A program made the position numbers and the translations under genes. From Mycolicibacter acidiphilus (GTDB taxonomy: Bacteria > Actinomycetota > Actinomycetes > Mycobacteriales > Mycobacteriaceae): a stretch of 64,000 bases of DNA. Of this stretch, positions 17,282 through 25,637 are shown one piece after another. The notes beneath the pieces were generated by a model. That model worked only from the letters and a program-made list of their open reading frames with translations. It had not been told where the DNA came from and searched no databases. Positions within the stretch are counted from its first letter, which is position 1; each line of letters opens with the position of its first letter. The stretch lies in NCBI RefSeq assembly GCF_018455725.1, contig NZ_JAHCLR010000012.1, forward strand, positions 1 through 64,000, read 5' to 3'.

Positions 17282-18006
17282 ACCGGCCTCCGATCCGGTG
17301 CACGGCCCTGCAGGAAGCAGATCTTTCGGTACCAGGAATACGTGGCGACCGCGGCATAGGCGATGACCTCGATGCGCGTGAGACGCCAGATCGAGACGGC
17401 CATGCCGTCGATGCCCACCGACAGCAGCAGGCACGACAGGCGGCAGACCGAGACGGCCACCGCAGTGAGATACCAGGTGGCGACCGTGCGTGACCGCGGG
17501 TCGCGCTGCAGGATCAGCAGGGCCCGCACCGTGTTGGTGAGCAGATATCCGGCGCCGCCTACCAGGAGCAGCCAGTAGGACCCCAACGCGAACGTCACCG
17601 GCGAGAAGACCAGATCGGAGACGTAGCTGCCACCGCATCCCGAAGCGACGAAGCATCCGATGAGCAGTGGAAGGTAGACCGTCGCCGGCAACTCCAGTCG
17701 CTGCCTCAGGTAGCGGAGTCTGGCGTGCTCGGTCATCTTCAGTCGACTGAGCGCCATGTAGAACAGCGCACTCAGGCCTGTCAAGTAGGCGATGTGCCCG
17801 ATCAGGTCTTCGACGTTCCACAGCCGGGTGGCGGTGTGCAGGAACGGGCTGACGTGGCGGGAGACGTGCGGGTGCAGCAGCAGGATGTGCAGGCCCAGAC
17901 CGGCGACGGTCAGCGTTGCAGCGGATTCCCAGCGGCTGCCCCAGGTGTCGCGGCGCGCCCACAGCGTTCCGGCGGCCACGGCTACGGCGACGGAGGCTGC
18001 GATCAT
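17278..18006 (-). CDS. seven-helix membrane protein (MAB_1171c-like region)
   Basis: 242 residues and about seven hydrophobic segments, with charged loops such as RLKMTEHARLRYLRQRLELP. The layout recalls the membrane half of actinobacterial MAB_1171c-type proteins, without their cytosolic tail; this match is from memory and weak. It lies between the aminotransferase and C-methyltransferase-like genes and overlaps the latter by four bases. Function unknown. Confidence 0.5.
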   Translation of the reverse strand: MIAASVAVAVAAGTLWARRDTWGSRWESAATLTVAGLGLHILLLHPHVSRHVSPFLHTATRLWNVEDLIGHIAYLTGLSALFYMALSRLKMTEHARLRYLRQRLELPATVYLPLLIGCFVASGCGGSYVSDLVFSPVTFALGSYWLLLVGGAGYLLTNTVRALLILQRDPRSRTVATWYLTAVAVSVCRLSCLLLSVGIDGMAVSIWRLTRIEVIAYAAVATYSWYRKICFLQGRAPDRRPV

Positions 18007-18021
18007 CGGGCGGGCCTCCTT

Positions 18022-19479
18022 CTACAGCGGCGGAGCATCGGGGTCATAGCGGGTGGGCTTGCTGTGGCGGGCCGGCTTGCGAGTTGGCGGCGCAGCACTG
18101 GGGGAGGCAACGCGGCGTGGCGCAGCGTAGGTCCGGATCGCCGGTGCGACCGGGCGCCCGGACAGGAACCGGGACGCGTCACCGGCGTCGATTGCTCGTC
18201 GATAGACGAGCAGCGCCTCGCGGGTGGCGTCGATGGTCTCATCGATGTCGGTCCGAGTGTGCGCCGCCGAGACGACGAACGACTGGCCCAGCACGCCGCG
18301 CTGCAGCATCTCCTGCAAGAACAGTGTCCGAAACCCCTGTGAGTGCTGTTGTTTCGCGTCTTTGGTTTCGAACACCAGACACGACGGTCGGCCGATCACC
18401 CGCATATGGGCAGCCAGTCCCAACTCGGTGCTGATCGCATTGATGGCCGATGCCAGGTGTCGCCCGGTCTGTTCCATGCGCGTGATCGGATCCTCGACGA
18501 GATAGGCGCGCCGCACCGCACGGAATGCGGCCAGCGCCGCGGTCTCCGCGCCGTGGGTGGTCGACAGCAGAAATACCCGTGCGGCGTCGGTGCGTAGCCC
18601 GCCCAATTCCATGAGTTCGCGGCGGCCCGCCAGCGCCGACAATGGAAACCCGTTGGCCATCGCCTTGCCCCAGCACGACAGATCCGGGTGCACACCGTAG
18701 TAATGCTGGGCGCCGCCTAGCGACCAGCGGAACCCGGTGATCATCTCATCGAAGATCAGCAGCGCCCCGTGCCGGTCGCACAAAGATCGGACACCGTGTA
18801 GGAAGCCCGGGGCCGGTTCATGCGTCGCGGTGGCCGCCTCGAGGAGCACACACGCGATCCGGTCGGGGTATGCGCTGAACAGGGTCGCCAGGGAATCCAG
18901 GTCGTTGTAGGCAAATCGCGCGGTGGCCCGGATCGTGTCGGCCGGTACGCCCCGTGCCATGGGCGTCGTGCCGATGAACCAGTCGTCGGTGGAGTAGAAC
19001 GGTTGATCACACACCGCGACCATGTCACGGCCGGTGACCGCCCGAGCCAGGCGCACCGCCGCGGTGGTCACATCGGAGCCGTTCTTGGCGAACTTCACCA
19101 TGTCGGCGGCTGGAACCAGTTCGAGGAACTCCTCCGCGGCGTGCACCACCATCGTGGTGGGCCGGCTGAAGTTGGTGCCGTCGGCGACCGCGGCGCAGAC
19201 CGCGTCGACCACTGGGCGGTAGCCGTGGCCGAGAGTGACTGACCGTAAGCCCATGCCGTACTCGATGAACCGGTTGCCGTCGACGTCCCAGACCTGAGCC
19301 CCGGCCCCGCGGACCAGGACCGGCGCCATGCCCTCCGGGTACTGATCAGGACCGCGAGCGTACGTGTGTGCCCCGCCGGGTACCAAGTCATGCAGGCGAG
19401 TCTGCAACTGGTTCGATCGGGCGAAACTGCGGCGCTGTGTGTTGCCCCCGTCGAGGGCTGTGCCCGGTGCTGCTGTCAC
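18022..19479 (-). CDS. class III aminotransferase, glutamate-1-semialdehyde aminomutase-like
   Basis: 485 residues. The PLP lysine lies in SCWGKAMANGFPLSAL; also seen are LIFDEMITGFRWSLGG and STTHGAETAALAAF, typical of HemL-type enzymes. The roughly 45-residue basic, Pro-rich tail is unusual. True HemL should be encoded elsewhere, so here it more likely transaminates or moves an amino group on a sugar or small acid used by the locus. GTG 19479 is chosen because GGGGGCGAA precedes it. Confidence 0.75.
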   Translation of the reverse strand: MTAAPGTALDGGNTQRRSFARSNQLQTRLHDLVPGGAHTYARGPDQYPEGMAPVLVRGAGAQVWDVDGNRFIEYGMGLRSVTLGHGYRPVVDAVCAAVADGTNFSRPTTMVVHAAEEFLELVPAADMVKFAKNGSDVTTAAVRLARAVTGRDMVAVCDQPFYSTDDWFIGTTPMARGVPADTIRATARFAYNDLDSLATLFSAYPDRIACVLLEAATATHEPAPGFLHGVRSLCDRHGALLIFDEMITGFRWSLGGAQHYYGVHPDLSCWGKAMANGFPLSALAGRRELMELGGLRTDAARVFLLSTTHGAETAALAAFRAVRRAYLVEDPITRMEQTGRHLASAINAISTELGLAAHMRVIGRPSCLVFETKDAKQQHSQGFRTLFLQEMLQRGVLGQSFVVSAAHTRTDIDETIDATREALLVYRRAIDAGDASRFLSGRPVAPAIRTYAAPRRVASPSAAPPTRKPARHSKPTRYDPDAPPL

Positions 19480-19522
19480 TTCGCCCCCGGTTCCTGCTAG
19501 TCGAGCTCACGATTGAAATACC

Positions 19523-19568
19523 ATAATACATGATGATAATCATATAACAGTCGAAACGCATGTATTAT
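19523..19568. promoter_or_regulatory. palindromic divergent promoter pair
   Basis: ATAATACATG at 19523-19532 is the exact reverse complement of CATGTATTAT at 19559-19568. Each arm carries a TATTAT -10 box pointing outward: leftward to the aminotransferase (start near 19516) and rightward to the leader ORF at 19576, seven bases downstream of the box. The AT-rich 26-base centre may hold a shared regulator site. Confidence 0.55.
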
Positions 19569-19575
19569 CATCTAT

Positions 19576-19623
19576 ATGATGGTTGTCAGTTTTGCGAATG
19601 TGATGATCGGCGCGGCACGGTGA
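19576..19623 (+). CDS. 15-residue leaderless leader ORF ahead of the glycosyltransferase
   Basis: ATG at 19576 lies seven bases after a TATTAT -10 box, as expected for a leaderless mRNA. It encodes MMVVSFANVMIGAAR and stops at TGA 19621-19623, overlapping the GTG of the glycosyltransferase as GTGA. Its 48-base length equals that of the leader ORF at 2170-2217. Expression is inferred, not shown. Confidence 0.45.
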   Translation: MMVVSFANVMIGAAR

Positions 19624-20672
19624 GCGGGCCGCGGGTGCTGTGGCTGTCCCCGTGGGTGCGCGGGGCGGCGCGGGTGATGGCAGAGGAGCTGATCCGCCGC
19701 GGTGCGGACGTGCTGCTGGTGACCACCGATGCGCATCCCGGCGCCGACGCGGCCCGCGACTACGAGCTGGTGCTCGACACCAGGTTGCGCACCGCGTCGA
19801 GCTGGCCGCCGCTGCCCGCGGCCTGGCGGCGCATCCGCCGGTTCAACCCCGACGTGGTGATCGCCGAGATGGTGCGCGACCCGCGCTGGATCGCACTGGC
19901 CGGGCGGACCCCACGCATCCAGCTCATCCACGACGACGCACCGCACGATCCCATCGAGCATCGGCCCGGCTACGAGCGGGCGGTGTTCGACCGCTGGGGG
20001 GCGCACTCGGCGGCCACCGTCACCTTCAGCGACTATGTCGCCCAGCGCATCACCGAGCGCCGTGACGTGGCCGGCACCCCCGTGCGAGTGGCGCCGCTGT
20101 GCAGCGACCTCGATGCGGAGCTGGTGCCGCCGTTCGTCGACGCCGACGGCCGCCGGGACTTCGTGATGATCGGCCGGCTCAACCCCTACAAGAACGTCGA
20201 CGTGGTGCTGGCGGCCTGGGAACGCCATGTCGCCGGCGAGGCGTGGCGCGGCGACGAGTTGGTGTTCATCGGAGGCGGCTCCGCCGTCGAACGGAGCATG
20301 CCCAAGCACACCCGGGTGCGGCCCGGCGGCTACCGCTATGTCGACATCGTCGGCACGGTCGCCGCCGCCAAGGGTTCGATCGTGCACCACCGGCGCGCCT
20401 CACAGAGCGGGGTGCAGGTCGTCTCGATGCAGCTGGGCGTGATGCCGATCGCGTCGACGGCCGGGGGACTGTCCGAATACCAGCCTGTGGAGTGCCCGCC
20501 GGTCGGTGTCGACGACGTCGCCGGCCTGGCCGCGCTCTTCGACGAGCTGGGCGACCCCGAGACCGCCGCGGCGCGCGGTGCGGCGGCCGCACGGGACTAC
20601 GCGCAGAAGTTCTGCGTCGACCGGTTCGCCGACCGGTTCCTGGATATCATCGCGGGTGTGGTCCTTGATTAG
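19620..20672 (+). CDS. GT-B fold glycosyltransferase (family 4-like)
   Basis: 350 residues from the GTG coupled to the leader ORF. The N-terminal domain begins PRVLWLSPWVRGAARVMAEEL; the C-terminal half has FVMIGRLNPYKNVDVVLAAWE and a Gly/Glu-containing ASTAGGLSEYQ donor-site region. An alternative in-frame ATG at 19560 would start inside the promoter. It is the only gene between the divergent promoter and the IS element, so it may be the remainder of a longer operon. Confidence 0.7.
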   Translation: MSGPRVLWLSPWVRGAARVMAEELIRRGADVLLVTTDAHPGADAARDYELVLDTRLRTASSWPPLPAAWRRIRRFNPDVVIAEMVRDPRWIALAGRTPRIQLIHDDAPHDPIEHRPGYERAVFDRWGAHSAATVTFSDYVAQRITERRDVAGTPVRVAPLCSDLDAELVPPFVDADGRRDFVMIGRLNPYKNVDVVLAAWERHVAGEAWRGDELVFIGGGSAVERSMPKHTRVRPGGYRYVDIVGTVAAAKGSIVHHRRASQSGVQVVSMQLGVMPIASTAGGLSEYQPVECPPVGVDDVAGLAALFDELGDPETAAARGAAAARDYAQKFCVDRFADRFLDIIAGVVLD

Positions 20673-20757
20673 GCCAGCTGAGGTGAGCCCCTCGTAGTGG
20701 TCCAGTCGTTGTGCGACTCTGATGCCCGGTGTTCGGGCAGGAAGAATCGATGACGAC

Positions 20758-21045
20758 ATGGCAGGAAACAAGCGCCGGCGGCATACGCCGGATCAGATCA
20801 TCCGCAAGCTCGCCGAGGGCAACAAGCTCCTGGGGACCGGCCAGGAACTGGCCGAGGTGTGCCGGCACCTGGAGGTCACCGAGTCGACCTGGCATCGCTG
20901 GGTCGCCCAGTACGGCGGGATGAAGGCCAGCGACGCCAAACGCCTCAAGGAGCTCGAGGCCGAAAACACCCGGCTGAAGAAGCTGGTCGCCAACCAGGCC
21001 CTCGACATCGACATGCTCAAGGAGATCTCGTCGGGAAACTTCTAA
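20758..21045 (+). CDS. IS3-family transposase OrfA (helix-turn-helix protein)
   Basis: 95 residues. HTPDQIIRKLAEGNKLLGTG followed by VCRHLEVTESTWHRW is the helix-turn-helix of IS3 OrfA, with a leucine-rich C-terminal coil (LKELEAENTRLKKLVANQAL). It binds the IS ends. Near its stop is a GGGAAAC slippery heptamer that would shift ribosomes into orfB. Confidence 0.9.
   Translation: MAGNKRRRHTPDQIIRKLAEGNKLLGTGQELAEVCRHLEVTESTWHRWVAQYGGMKASDAKRLKELEAENTRLKKLVANQALDIDMLKEISSGNF
21033..21039 (+). promoter_or_regulatory. -1 programmed frameshift heptamer GGGAAAC
   Basis: In the orfA frame the bases read G GGA AAC, a canonical X XXY YYZ slippery site two codons before the orfA stop. A -1 slip re-reads GGG AAA CTT and continues directly into the transposase catalytic domain. 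Pairing with a downstream stem was not examined. Confidence 0.75.
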
Positions 21046-21896
21046 CCCCGAACCGCAAGCGCAGCGCCGTGACGGTGCTGCGCGAGCGGTTCGGGGTCTC
21101 TGAGCGCCGGGCCTGCACGGTGGTCGGCATCCACCGCTCCACGATGCGACTGCAACCGAAACCGATCAGCGATGAGGAATCCGCGCTGCGGGACTGGCTT
21201 CGGAAGTTCTCCACTGACCGGCCCCGCTGGGGCTGGCGGCGGGCAGCGAACGCAGCACGGCGGGCCGGTTGGGCCGTCAACAACAAGCGCATCCACCGTC
21301 TGTGGCGCGACGAGGGCCTGCGAGTTCCGCAGCGCCGCAAGAAGAAACGCCTCACCGGCATCGGCGTGCAGGTCGGGGCGATGTGCCCGATCCGCCCGAA
21401 CGTCATCTGGGCGATGGACTTTCAGTTCGACACCACCGCCGACGGCCGCACCATCAAGATGCTCAACGTGATCGACGAGTTCACCCGCGAGGCCCTGACG
21501 ATCCACGTCGACCGGGCCATCAACGCCGACGGCGTCGTCGACGTCCTCGACCACCTGGCCCTGCAACACGGGGCACCGAACTACGTGCGCTTCGACAACG
21601 GCCCGGAGTTCGTCGCCCATGCGGTCAACGACTGGTGCCGATTCAACGGCACCGACTCGCTGTTCATCGACCCCGGATCACCCTGGCAGAACGCCTGGAT
21701 CGAGTCGTTCAACGGGCGCCTGCGCGATGAGTTGCTCAACTCCTGGCGCTTTGACTCGCTACGGGAAGCCCGCGTGATCATCGAGGACTGGAGGGTCGAC
21801 TACAACGCAAACCGACCGCATTCCGCCCACCGCGGACTCACCCCTACCGAGTTCGCCCTACAGTGGACCACGACCCACCAACCCCAAGCCGCATAG
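21033..21896 (+). CDS. IS3-family transposase OrfB (DDE integrase), made by frameshift
   Basis: About 287 residues in the -1 frame relative to orfA. It has an HTH_21-type segment ([20 protein letters not shown]) and an rve integrase core with its acidic residues in [18 protein letters not shown] and [10 protein letters not shown], and it ends near TPTEFALQW. The DDE triad appears intact, so the element could be active. Start shown is the frameshift point. Confidence 0.9.
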   Translation, partial: GKLLTPNRKRSAVTVLRERFGVSERRACTVVGIHRSTMRLQPKPISDEESALRDWLRKFSTDRPRWGWRRAANAARRAGWAVNNKRIHRLWRDEGLRVPQRRKKKRLTGIGVQVGAMCPIRPNVIWAMDFQFDTTADGRTIKMLNVIDEFTREALTIHVDRAINADGVVDVLDHLALQHGAPNYVRFDNGPEFVAHAVNDWCRFNGTDSLFIDPGSPWQNAWIESFNGRLRDELLNSWRFDSLREARVIIEDWRVDYNANRPHSAHRGLTPTEFALQWTTTHQPQAA

Positions 21897-21933
21897 CGAC
21901 TGGACCAGTAATCGGGTCCCCCTCACAGCCACG

Positions 21934-22182
21934 TTGCGGCAGAACGAGATTGCGCATGCCTCGCACCGACGTGAAGCACCTACTGCGCGAATCGGATTTC
22001 GCGCCGACATCGAGGGTTTGCGTGCGATCGCGGTGGTGGCCGTCGTGCTTTTTCACGCCGAAGTACCCGGTGTGAGGGGCGGGTACACCGGCGTGGACGA
22101 GTTCTTCGTGATCTCGGGCTTCCTCGTCACCGGGCTGCTCCGGATTCTGATTGGTCGTGGTCGGGCCACTGCTCGCAGCTGA
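21934..22182 (+). pseudogene. acyltransferase-3 (OafA/YrhL-like) N-terminal remnant
   Basis: About 82 codons. [20 protein letters not shown] and [20 protein letters not shown] are the strongly conserved first and second blocks of membrane O-acyltransferases. After TGLL the frame degenerates and stops, whereas intact proteins have 350-700 residues. No start is clear. Its position beside gmhA/hddA/gmhB resembles the M. tuberculosis Rv0111-Rv0115 arrangement as I recall it. IS activity or a deletion likely destroyed it. Confidence 0.7.
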
Positions 22183-22359
22183 CCACAGTTCGCATGGCGG
22201 TCTCGAACCAAATCGATTTCTCGAGCGCGCTGCGACGGCAGAGTCACTTCGGCCAGGTCATCTCAGCGGCTTGCGGCCCCCCGGAGAGGTCTTCACCAAA
22301 CTAGTGACCGACTCCGTTGCTTCCACCGCTTGACACCGCCATCTTTCGACGCGTGAAAA

Positions 22360-23166
22360 CTACTTCCGGAGTGCGCCCGGCCGGGCCAGGGCACGATAGA
22401 TCGTTCGGGCGGTCGCGTTTTTCCGCAACAGTTGGCGCGGGGTCCGCGGGGTCGGGAACACCAGTGCGACCGGGTGGCCGGCATAGGTCGAGGTCTGCGT
22501 GCTGATCCGGATGGCGTTGCGGCAACGGTCTTCGATAGCGTGCCGGTAAGTGTCGGCGTAGGCGGGCTGGGCGAAGAACACCTTGTTGAAGCCGATCGCG
22601 AACGGCGCCAGTTTGCCGCCGCTTTGCAGGTAGCGCAGGGTCCCCACGGCGACACCGGGCCAACGCTCATGGAACACATCGTCGGCGATGACGATCCCCC
22701 CGTCGGCCAGCGTCGCCTCGGCGAGGTTCATGTCGGAGAACACCACTTCTTCGGTGTGGCCGCCGTCGACGCTGAAGAAGCGGCATCGGGATTCCGCGAG
22801 TTCGATGGCGGTGGCGCTGTCGAGAAGGGTGGAATCGCCCTGGTGGATGACGACACCGTCGATGGAGGTCCACCGGTGCATGTTCGCCAGGAACGTGTCC
22901 AGGTCGCCCTGCCCGGAACCATCGCGGTTCAGGTGCTGGTCGGCGAAGACGTCGATCGCCAGCGCATGTTCCGACTCGCGGCGCAGCAGGTGCAGTGCGA
23001 TCAGGAACTTGCCGTGGTGCACGCCGATTTCAGCGACCGAACCAGAAATACCGTTGGCGCGTTGGGCGCTGTCCAATGCTTGGACGATGTCCAGGATCTC
23101 CGGGGCCAGCCAACCCTGCACGAACCGGTGGCCGGCCAGCCGATATTTGGCGAATTCCTGTGGCAT
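22360..23166 (-). CDS. TylF/Methyltransf_24-like SAM-dependent methyltransferase
   Basis: 268 residues from ATG 23166, preceded by GGAGA. VAEIGVHHGKFLIALHLL is the SAM-binding strand, and FFSVDGGHTEEVVFSDMNLA with GGIVIADDVFHERWPGV matches the metal-dependent sugar O-methyltransferase group. It is the last gene of the heptose unit, so a heptose or heptose-containing glycan is a plausible substrate. Confidence 0.7.
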   Translation of the reverse strand: MPQEFAKYRLAGHRFVQGWLAPEILDIVQALDSAQRANGISGSVAEIGVHHGKFLIALHLLRRESEHALAIDVFADQHLNRDGSGQGDLDTFLANMHRWTSIDGVVIHQGDSTLLDSATAIELAESRCRFFSVDGGHTEEVVFSDMNLAEATLADGGIVIADDVFHERWPGVAVGTLRYLQSGGKLAPFAIGFNKVFFAQPAYADTYRHAIEDRCRNAIRISTQTSTYAGHPVALVFPTPRTPRQLLRKNATARTIYRALARPGALRK

Positions 23167-23206
23167 TGTTCTCCGTCCAGTCCTGTCGGTGTCTTGCGCG
23201 CCTGGC

Positions 23207-23863
23207 CTACGCCAGATGCATTTCTGCCTGGTCACTCTCGAACAACGTGGCTTCGACCAGTTCGATGAGGGTGTGGATGACGATGATGTGCAGTTCCTGC
23301 ACCCGGTCGGCCCACTTGGTCTGGGTTCCGGTCACTATCGGGACGTCGACGGCCGCCGCGAGCGGCGAGTCGGCGCGGCCGACCAGTCCGATGGTGGAAA
23401 TGCGCTTTTCTTTGGCGCGCTGCACCGCCGCCAGCACATTGGGACTGTTCCCGCTGGTCGACAATGTGACCAGCACGTCGCCGCAGCGACCGTGTGCCTC
23501 GACACCGCGGGCGAACACCTGGTCGTAGCTGAAATCGTTGCCGACGGCGGTCAGATGCGCGGCGTCGGCCAGCGCGATTGCGCTCAGCGCCGGTCGCGGC
23601 AGGCGGAAGTTGCCGCTGAGCTCTTCGGCGAAATGCATCGCGTCGCACAGGGATCCGCCGTTGCCGCAGACCAGCACCTTCTGCTCGGCGCGCAGCGCCT
23701 CGGCCAGCAGCGTGGCGGCATCCACCACCGAGTCGGCGAACGTCTCATCGGCGCGCAACGCGTCGATGTTGTTGCGTGTCGCGGTCATCGTGTCGATGAC
23801 CACCCGCGCCATCGCCGAACGCGGCAGCGCGCCGTCTTGCAGGTGAAGTCCGTGCACGGTCAT
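23207..23863 (-). CDS. gmhA: sedoheptulose-7-phosphate isomerase
   Basis: 218 residues of SIS-domain fold: KVLVCGNGGSLCDAMHFAEEL, then VTLSTSGNSPNVLAAVQRAKEK, and a C-terminal VQELHIIVIHTLIELVE helix as in GmhA. It converts sedoheptulose 7-phosphate to D-glycero-D-manno-heptose 7-phosphate, the first step of heptose nucleotide synthesis in the cytosol. It is 32 bases downstream of the kinase gene in the same unit. Confidence 0.85.
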   Translation of the reverse strand: MTVHGLHLQDGALPRSAMARVVIDTMTATRNNIDALRADETFADSVVDAATLLAEALRAEQKVLVCGNGGSLCDAMHFAEELSGNFRLPRPALSAIALADAAHLTAVGNDFSYDQVFARGVEAHGRCGDVLVTLSTSGNSPNVLAAVQRAKEKRISTIGLVGRADSPLAAAVDVPIVTGTQTKWADRVQELHIIVIHTLIELVEATLFESDQAEMHLA

Positions 23864-23895
23864 GGGTTTTCAGCCTTTCTGCATCGCGAGGTCGG

Positions 23896-24948
23896 TTATC
23901 CGAAGCCGTATTCGAAGGTGCGGGTGGGGCCGTGGTCGGCCGACCAGGCCCGCACGCCGGCGTTGTCCAACTTGACCGGTTCGGGTCGCAGCCCGGCGCG
24001 GCTCATCGCGGTGGCGATATCCGAGCGGCGTTCCATCGGGCAGTACAGCAGCAGGAATCCGCCGCCGCCTGCCCCGGTGAGCTTGCCGCCCAGCGCCCCG
24101 TGTTTGCGGGCGATCTCGTAGGCCTCGTCGACGGCGGGGGTGGAGATCATCGAGGTGAACTTCTTCTTGCACTCCCACGCTTCGTGCAGCAGCTCACCGG
24201 CCTCAGCGAGTTTGCCGGCCTCGAAGAGGCGCTTCATCTCGTCGGCGTAGCCGCGCTGCTGGGTCATCGCCTCGAAGACGGTGCGGTTGCCGACAGTCAG
24301 ACTGTCTCGCTGCGCTTCGATGATCCGGCCGGAGTCCCTTGTCAAGTTGACAAAGCACAGCAGCAGCCGGTCTTCGAGTTCGTCGAGGAGCTGGCCGCTG
24401 ACCGCCAGCGGCTGCACTTCCACTCCGGAGTCGGTGAACGTCAGGTAGTTCAGCCCGCCGTAGACCGCGGAGTAGTAGTCCTGCAACCCGCCGGCCAGTG
24501 CGAGGTCTTTGCGCTCGATCTGGTAGGCGAGCTGCGCGAGTTCCGGCGGTGTTAGGCCCCGGCGGCTGTACTCGTTGAGCAGTCCGACCAGGGCCACCAT
24601 GACGGTCGAGGACCGGCCGAGCCCGGAGCCCACCGGAGCATCACAGCCGGAGAGCACATCGAAATCGGTGGAGAACTCATCGCGCGGGGCGAAGCGGTTC
24701 ACCACCGCGTCCAGGAACGGGTCGGCGTTGGGTCGGCCGGTGCCATCGGCCCGATCGAACAGACCGACCTGTATGGAACGTGGCGCGGCGGAGGGTTGTT
24801 CGGTGGCGCGGCGGATCAAGCCGGCATAGGCGTAGCGGGCGATCGCGCAGGACACCACTGCACCGCCGGCTGCGCAGGGAAACGGTGGTACGTCGGTGCC
24901 GCCGCCGGCGAAGCTGATCCGCAGTGGGGCTTTTGAGCGCACGTACAT
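23896..24948 (-). CDS. hddA: D-glycero-alpha-D-manno-heptose 7-phosphate kinase
   Basis: 350 residues. GHMP-kinase motifs are RISFAGGGTDVPPF near the start, PVGSGLGRSSTVMVALVGLL (ATP loop) and the C-terminal KLTGAGGGGFLLLY. This matches HddA, which phosphorylates heptose 7-phosphate at C1. ATG 24948 follows AAAGG; a GTG at 24957 overlapping the previous gene is an alternative start. Confidence 0.85.
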   Translation of the reverse strand: MYVRSKAPLRISFAGGGTDVPPFPCAAGGAVVSCAIARYAYAGLIRRATEQPSAAPRSIQVGLFDRADGTGRPNADPFLDAVVNRFAPRDEFSTDFDVLSGCDAPVGSGLGRSSTVMVALVGLLNEYSRRGLTPPELAQLAYQIERKDLALAGGLQDYYSAVYGGLNYLTFTDSGVEVQPLAVSGQLLDELEDRLLLCFVNLTRDSGRIIEAQRDSLTVGNRTVFEAMTQQRGYADEMKRLFEAGKLAEAGELLHEAWECKKKFTSMISTPAVDEAYEIARKHGALGGKLTGAGGGGFLLLYCPMERRSDIATAMSRAGLRPEPVKLDNAGVRAWSADHGPTRTFEYGFG

Positions 24949-24953
24949 CGGCG

Positions 24954-25598
24954 TCACCTTTCCTCGGTGGTCACGGCGGGGGAGGGCCGGTGAGTGTCGC
25001 CGACCACGGCCGCGTGCAGGTCCGGTGCGATTTCGTCAGCGGCAGTGGCTTCCACCTCGGCATGACCGGCGCTGACGAGGACCGCGTACAGGCCGCATTC
25101 AGTGGCGAGTTCGATGTCGGTCTCCGAGTCACCGACCAATGCGCACGACGCCAGGGCGAGTGCAGGATGGTCTTCGAGCACCTGATCGACGAGTCCACGC
25201 GCGGGTTTACGGCAATCGCACCGGTCGATCTCATGGGTGCAGGCGTAGATGCCGTCGACATGGGCGCCGGTTGAACCGAGTAGCCGGTGTAGCCGGTGGT
25301 GTACCCGGTGCAGTTGCGTGACCCCGTTGGCGTGGTGGGTGACCCAGCGCTGATTGGTGACGACGTACACCGGAACGTCCAGCTGGTTGACGTGTCGTAT
25401 TGCGGCGGCCGCCCCGGGCATTAGGACCAGGTCGTCGGGTGAGGTCACGTAGCGGCCTTCGGGCGCTTTGACGTTGATCACCCCGTCGCGGTCGAGGAAC
25501 AGCCCACTGATCTGCGTGGCGCGTAGCAACTGTGCGAGGGGGATGCGGGTTGTGGGCGTGGCGGTGTCGCCACACGACGACAAACTGAAACGCATCAC
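24954..25598 (-). CDS. gmhB: D-glycero-D-manno-heptose 1,7-bisphosphate phosphatase
   Basis: 214 residues. HAD motif I is LFLDRDGVIN; the zinc-type loop ACTHEIDRCDCRKPARGL and VGDSETDIELA match GmhB. It removes the 7-phosphate to give heptose 1-phosphate. First gene of the heptose unit. The GTG at 25598 (ATG at 25595 next) is seven bases after a TATTCT -10 box, suggesting a leaderless mRNA. Confidence 0.85.
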   Translation of the reverse strand: MMRFSLSSCGDTATPTTRIPLAQLLRATQISGLFLDRDGVINVKAPEGRYVTSPDDLVLMPGAAAAIRHVNQLDVPVYVVTNQRWVTHHANGVTQLHRVHHRLHRLLGSTGAHVDGIYACTHEIDRCDCRKPARGLVDQVLEDHPALALASCALVGDSETDIELATECGLYAVLVSAGHAEVEATAADEIAPDLHAAVVGDTHRPSPAVTTEER

Positions 25599-25605
25599 GA
25601 CAGTC

Positions 25606-25616
25606 AGAATACATAC
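25606..25616 (-). promoter_or_regulatory. GTATGTATTCT promoter of the heptose unit
   Basis: Minus strand reads GTATGTATTCT at 25616-25606; TATTCT is a TANNNT -10 box seven bases from the GTG start. The eight bases GTATGTAT match the orphan site at 38239 exactly, and GTCG precedes it as in the 19.55-kb promoter. Confidence 0.5.
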
Positions 25617-25637
25617 AAAACGACTTGAAAACTAGAG

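Larger units (their letters stand above)
20684..21925 (+). mobile_element. IS3-family insertion sequence
   Basis: About 1.24 kb. The ends read TGAG...TGGTCCAGTCG on the left and the matching complement CGACTGGACCA...CTCA on the right, giving an 11-bp core inverted repeat (TGGTCCAGTCG) near each tip. It has two overlapping frames, orfA and orfB. No clear target duplication is visible, so the exact tips are approximate. It lies just after the glycosyltransferase stop and just before an acyltransferase remnant. Confidence 0.8.

Noticed and set aside
17282-17962. N-terminal extension of the 16202 C-methyltransferase-like protein.
   Set aside because: It overlaps the 7TM gene in another frame; the zinc motif begins right after GTG 17281.
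22432-24121. Long plus-strand open frames over the heptose genes.
   Set aside because: They are shadows of gmhA, hddA and the methyltransferase, with no recognisable domain.
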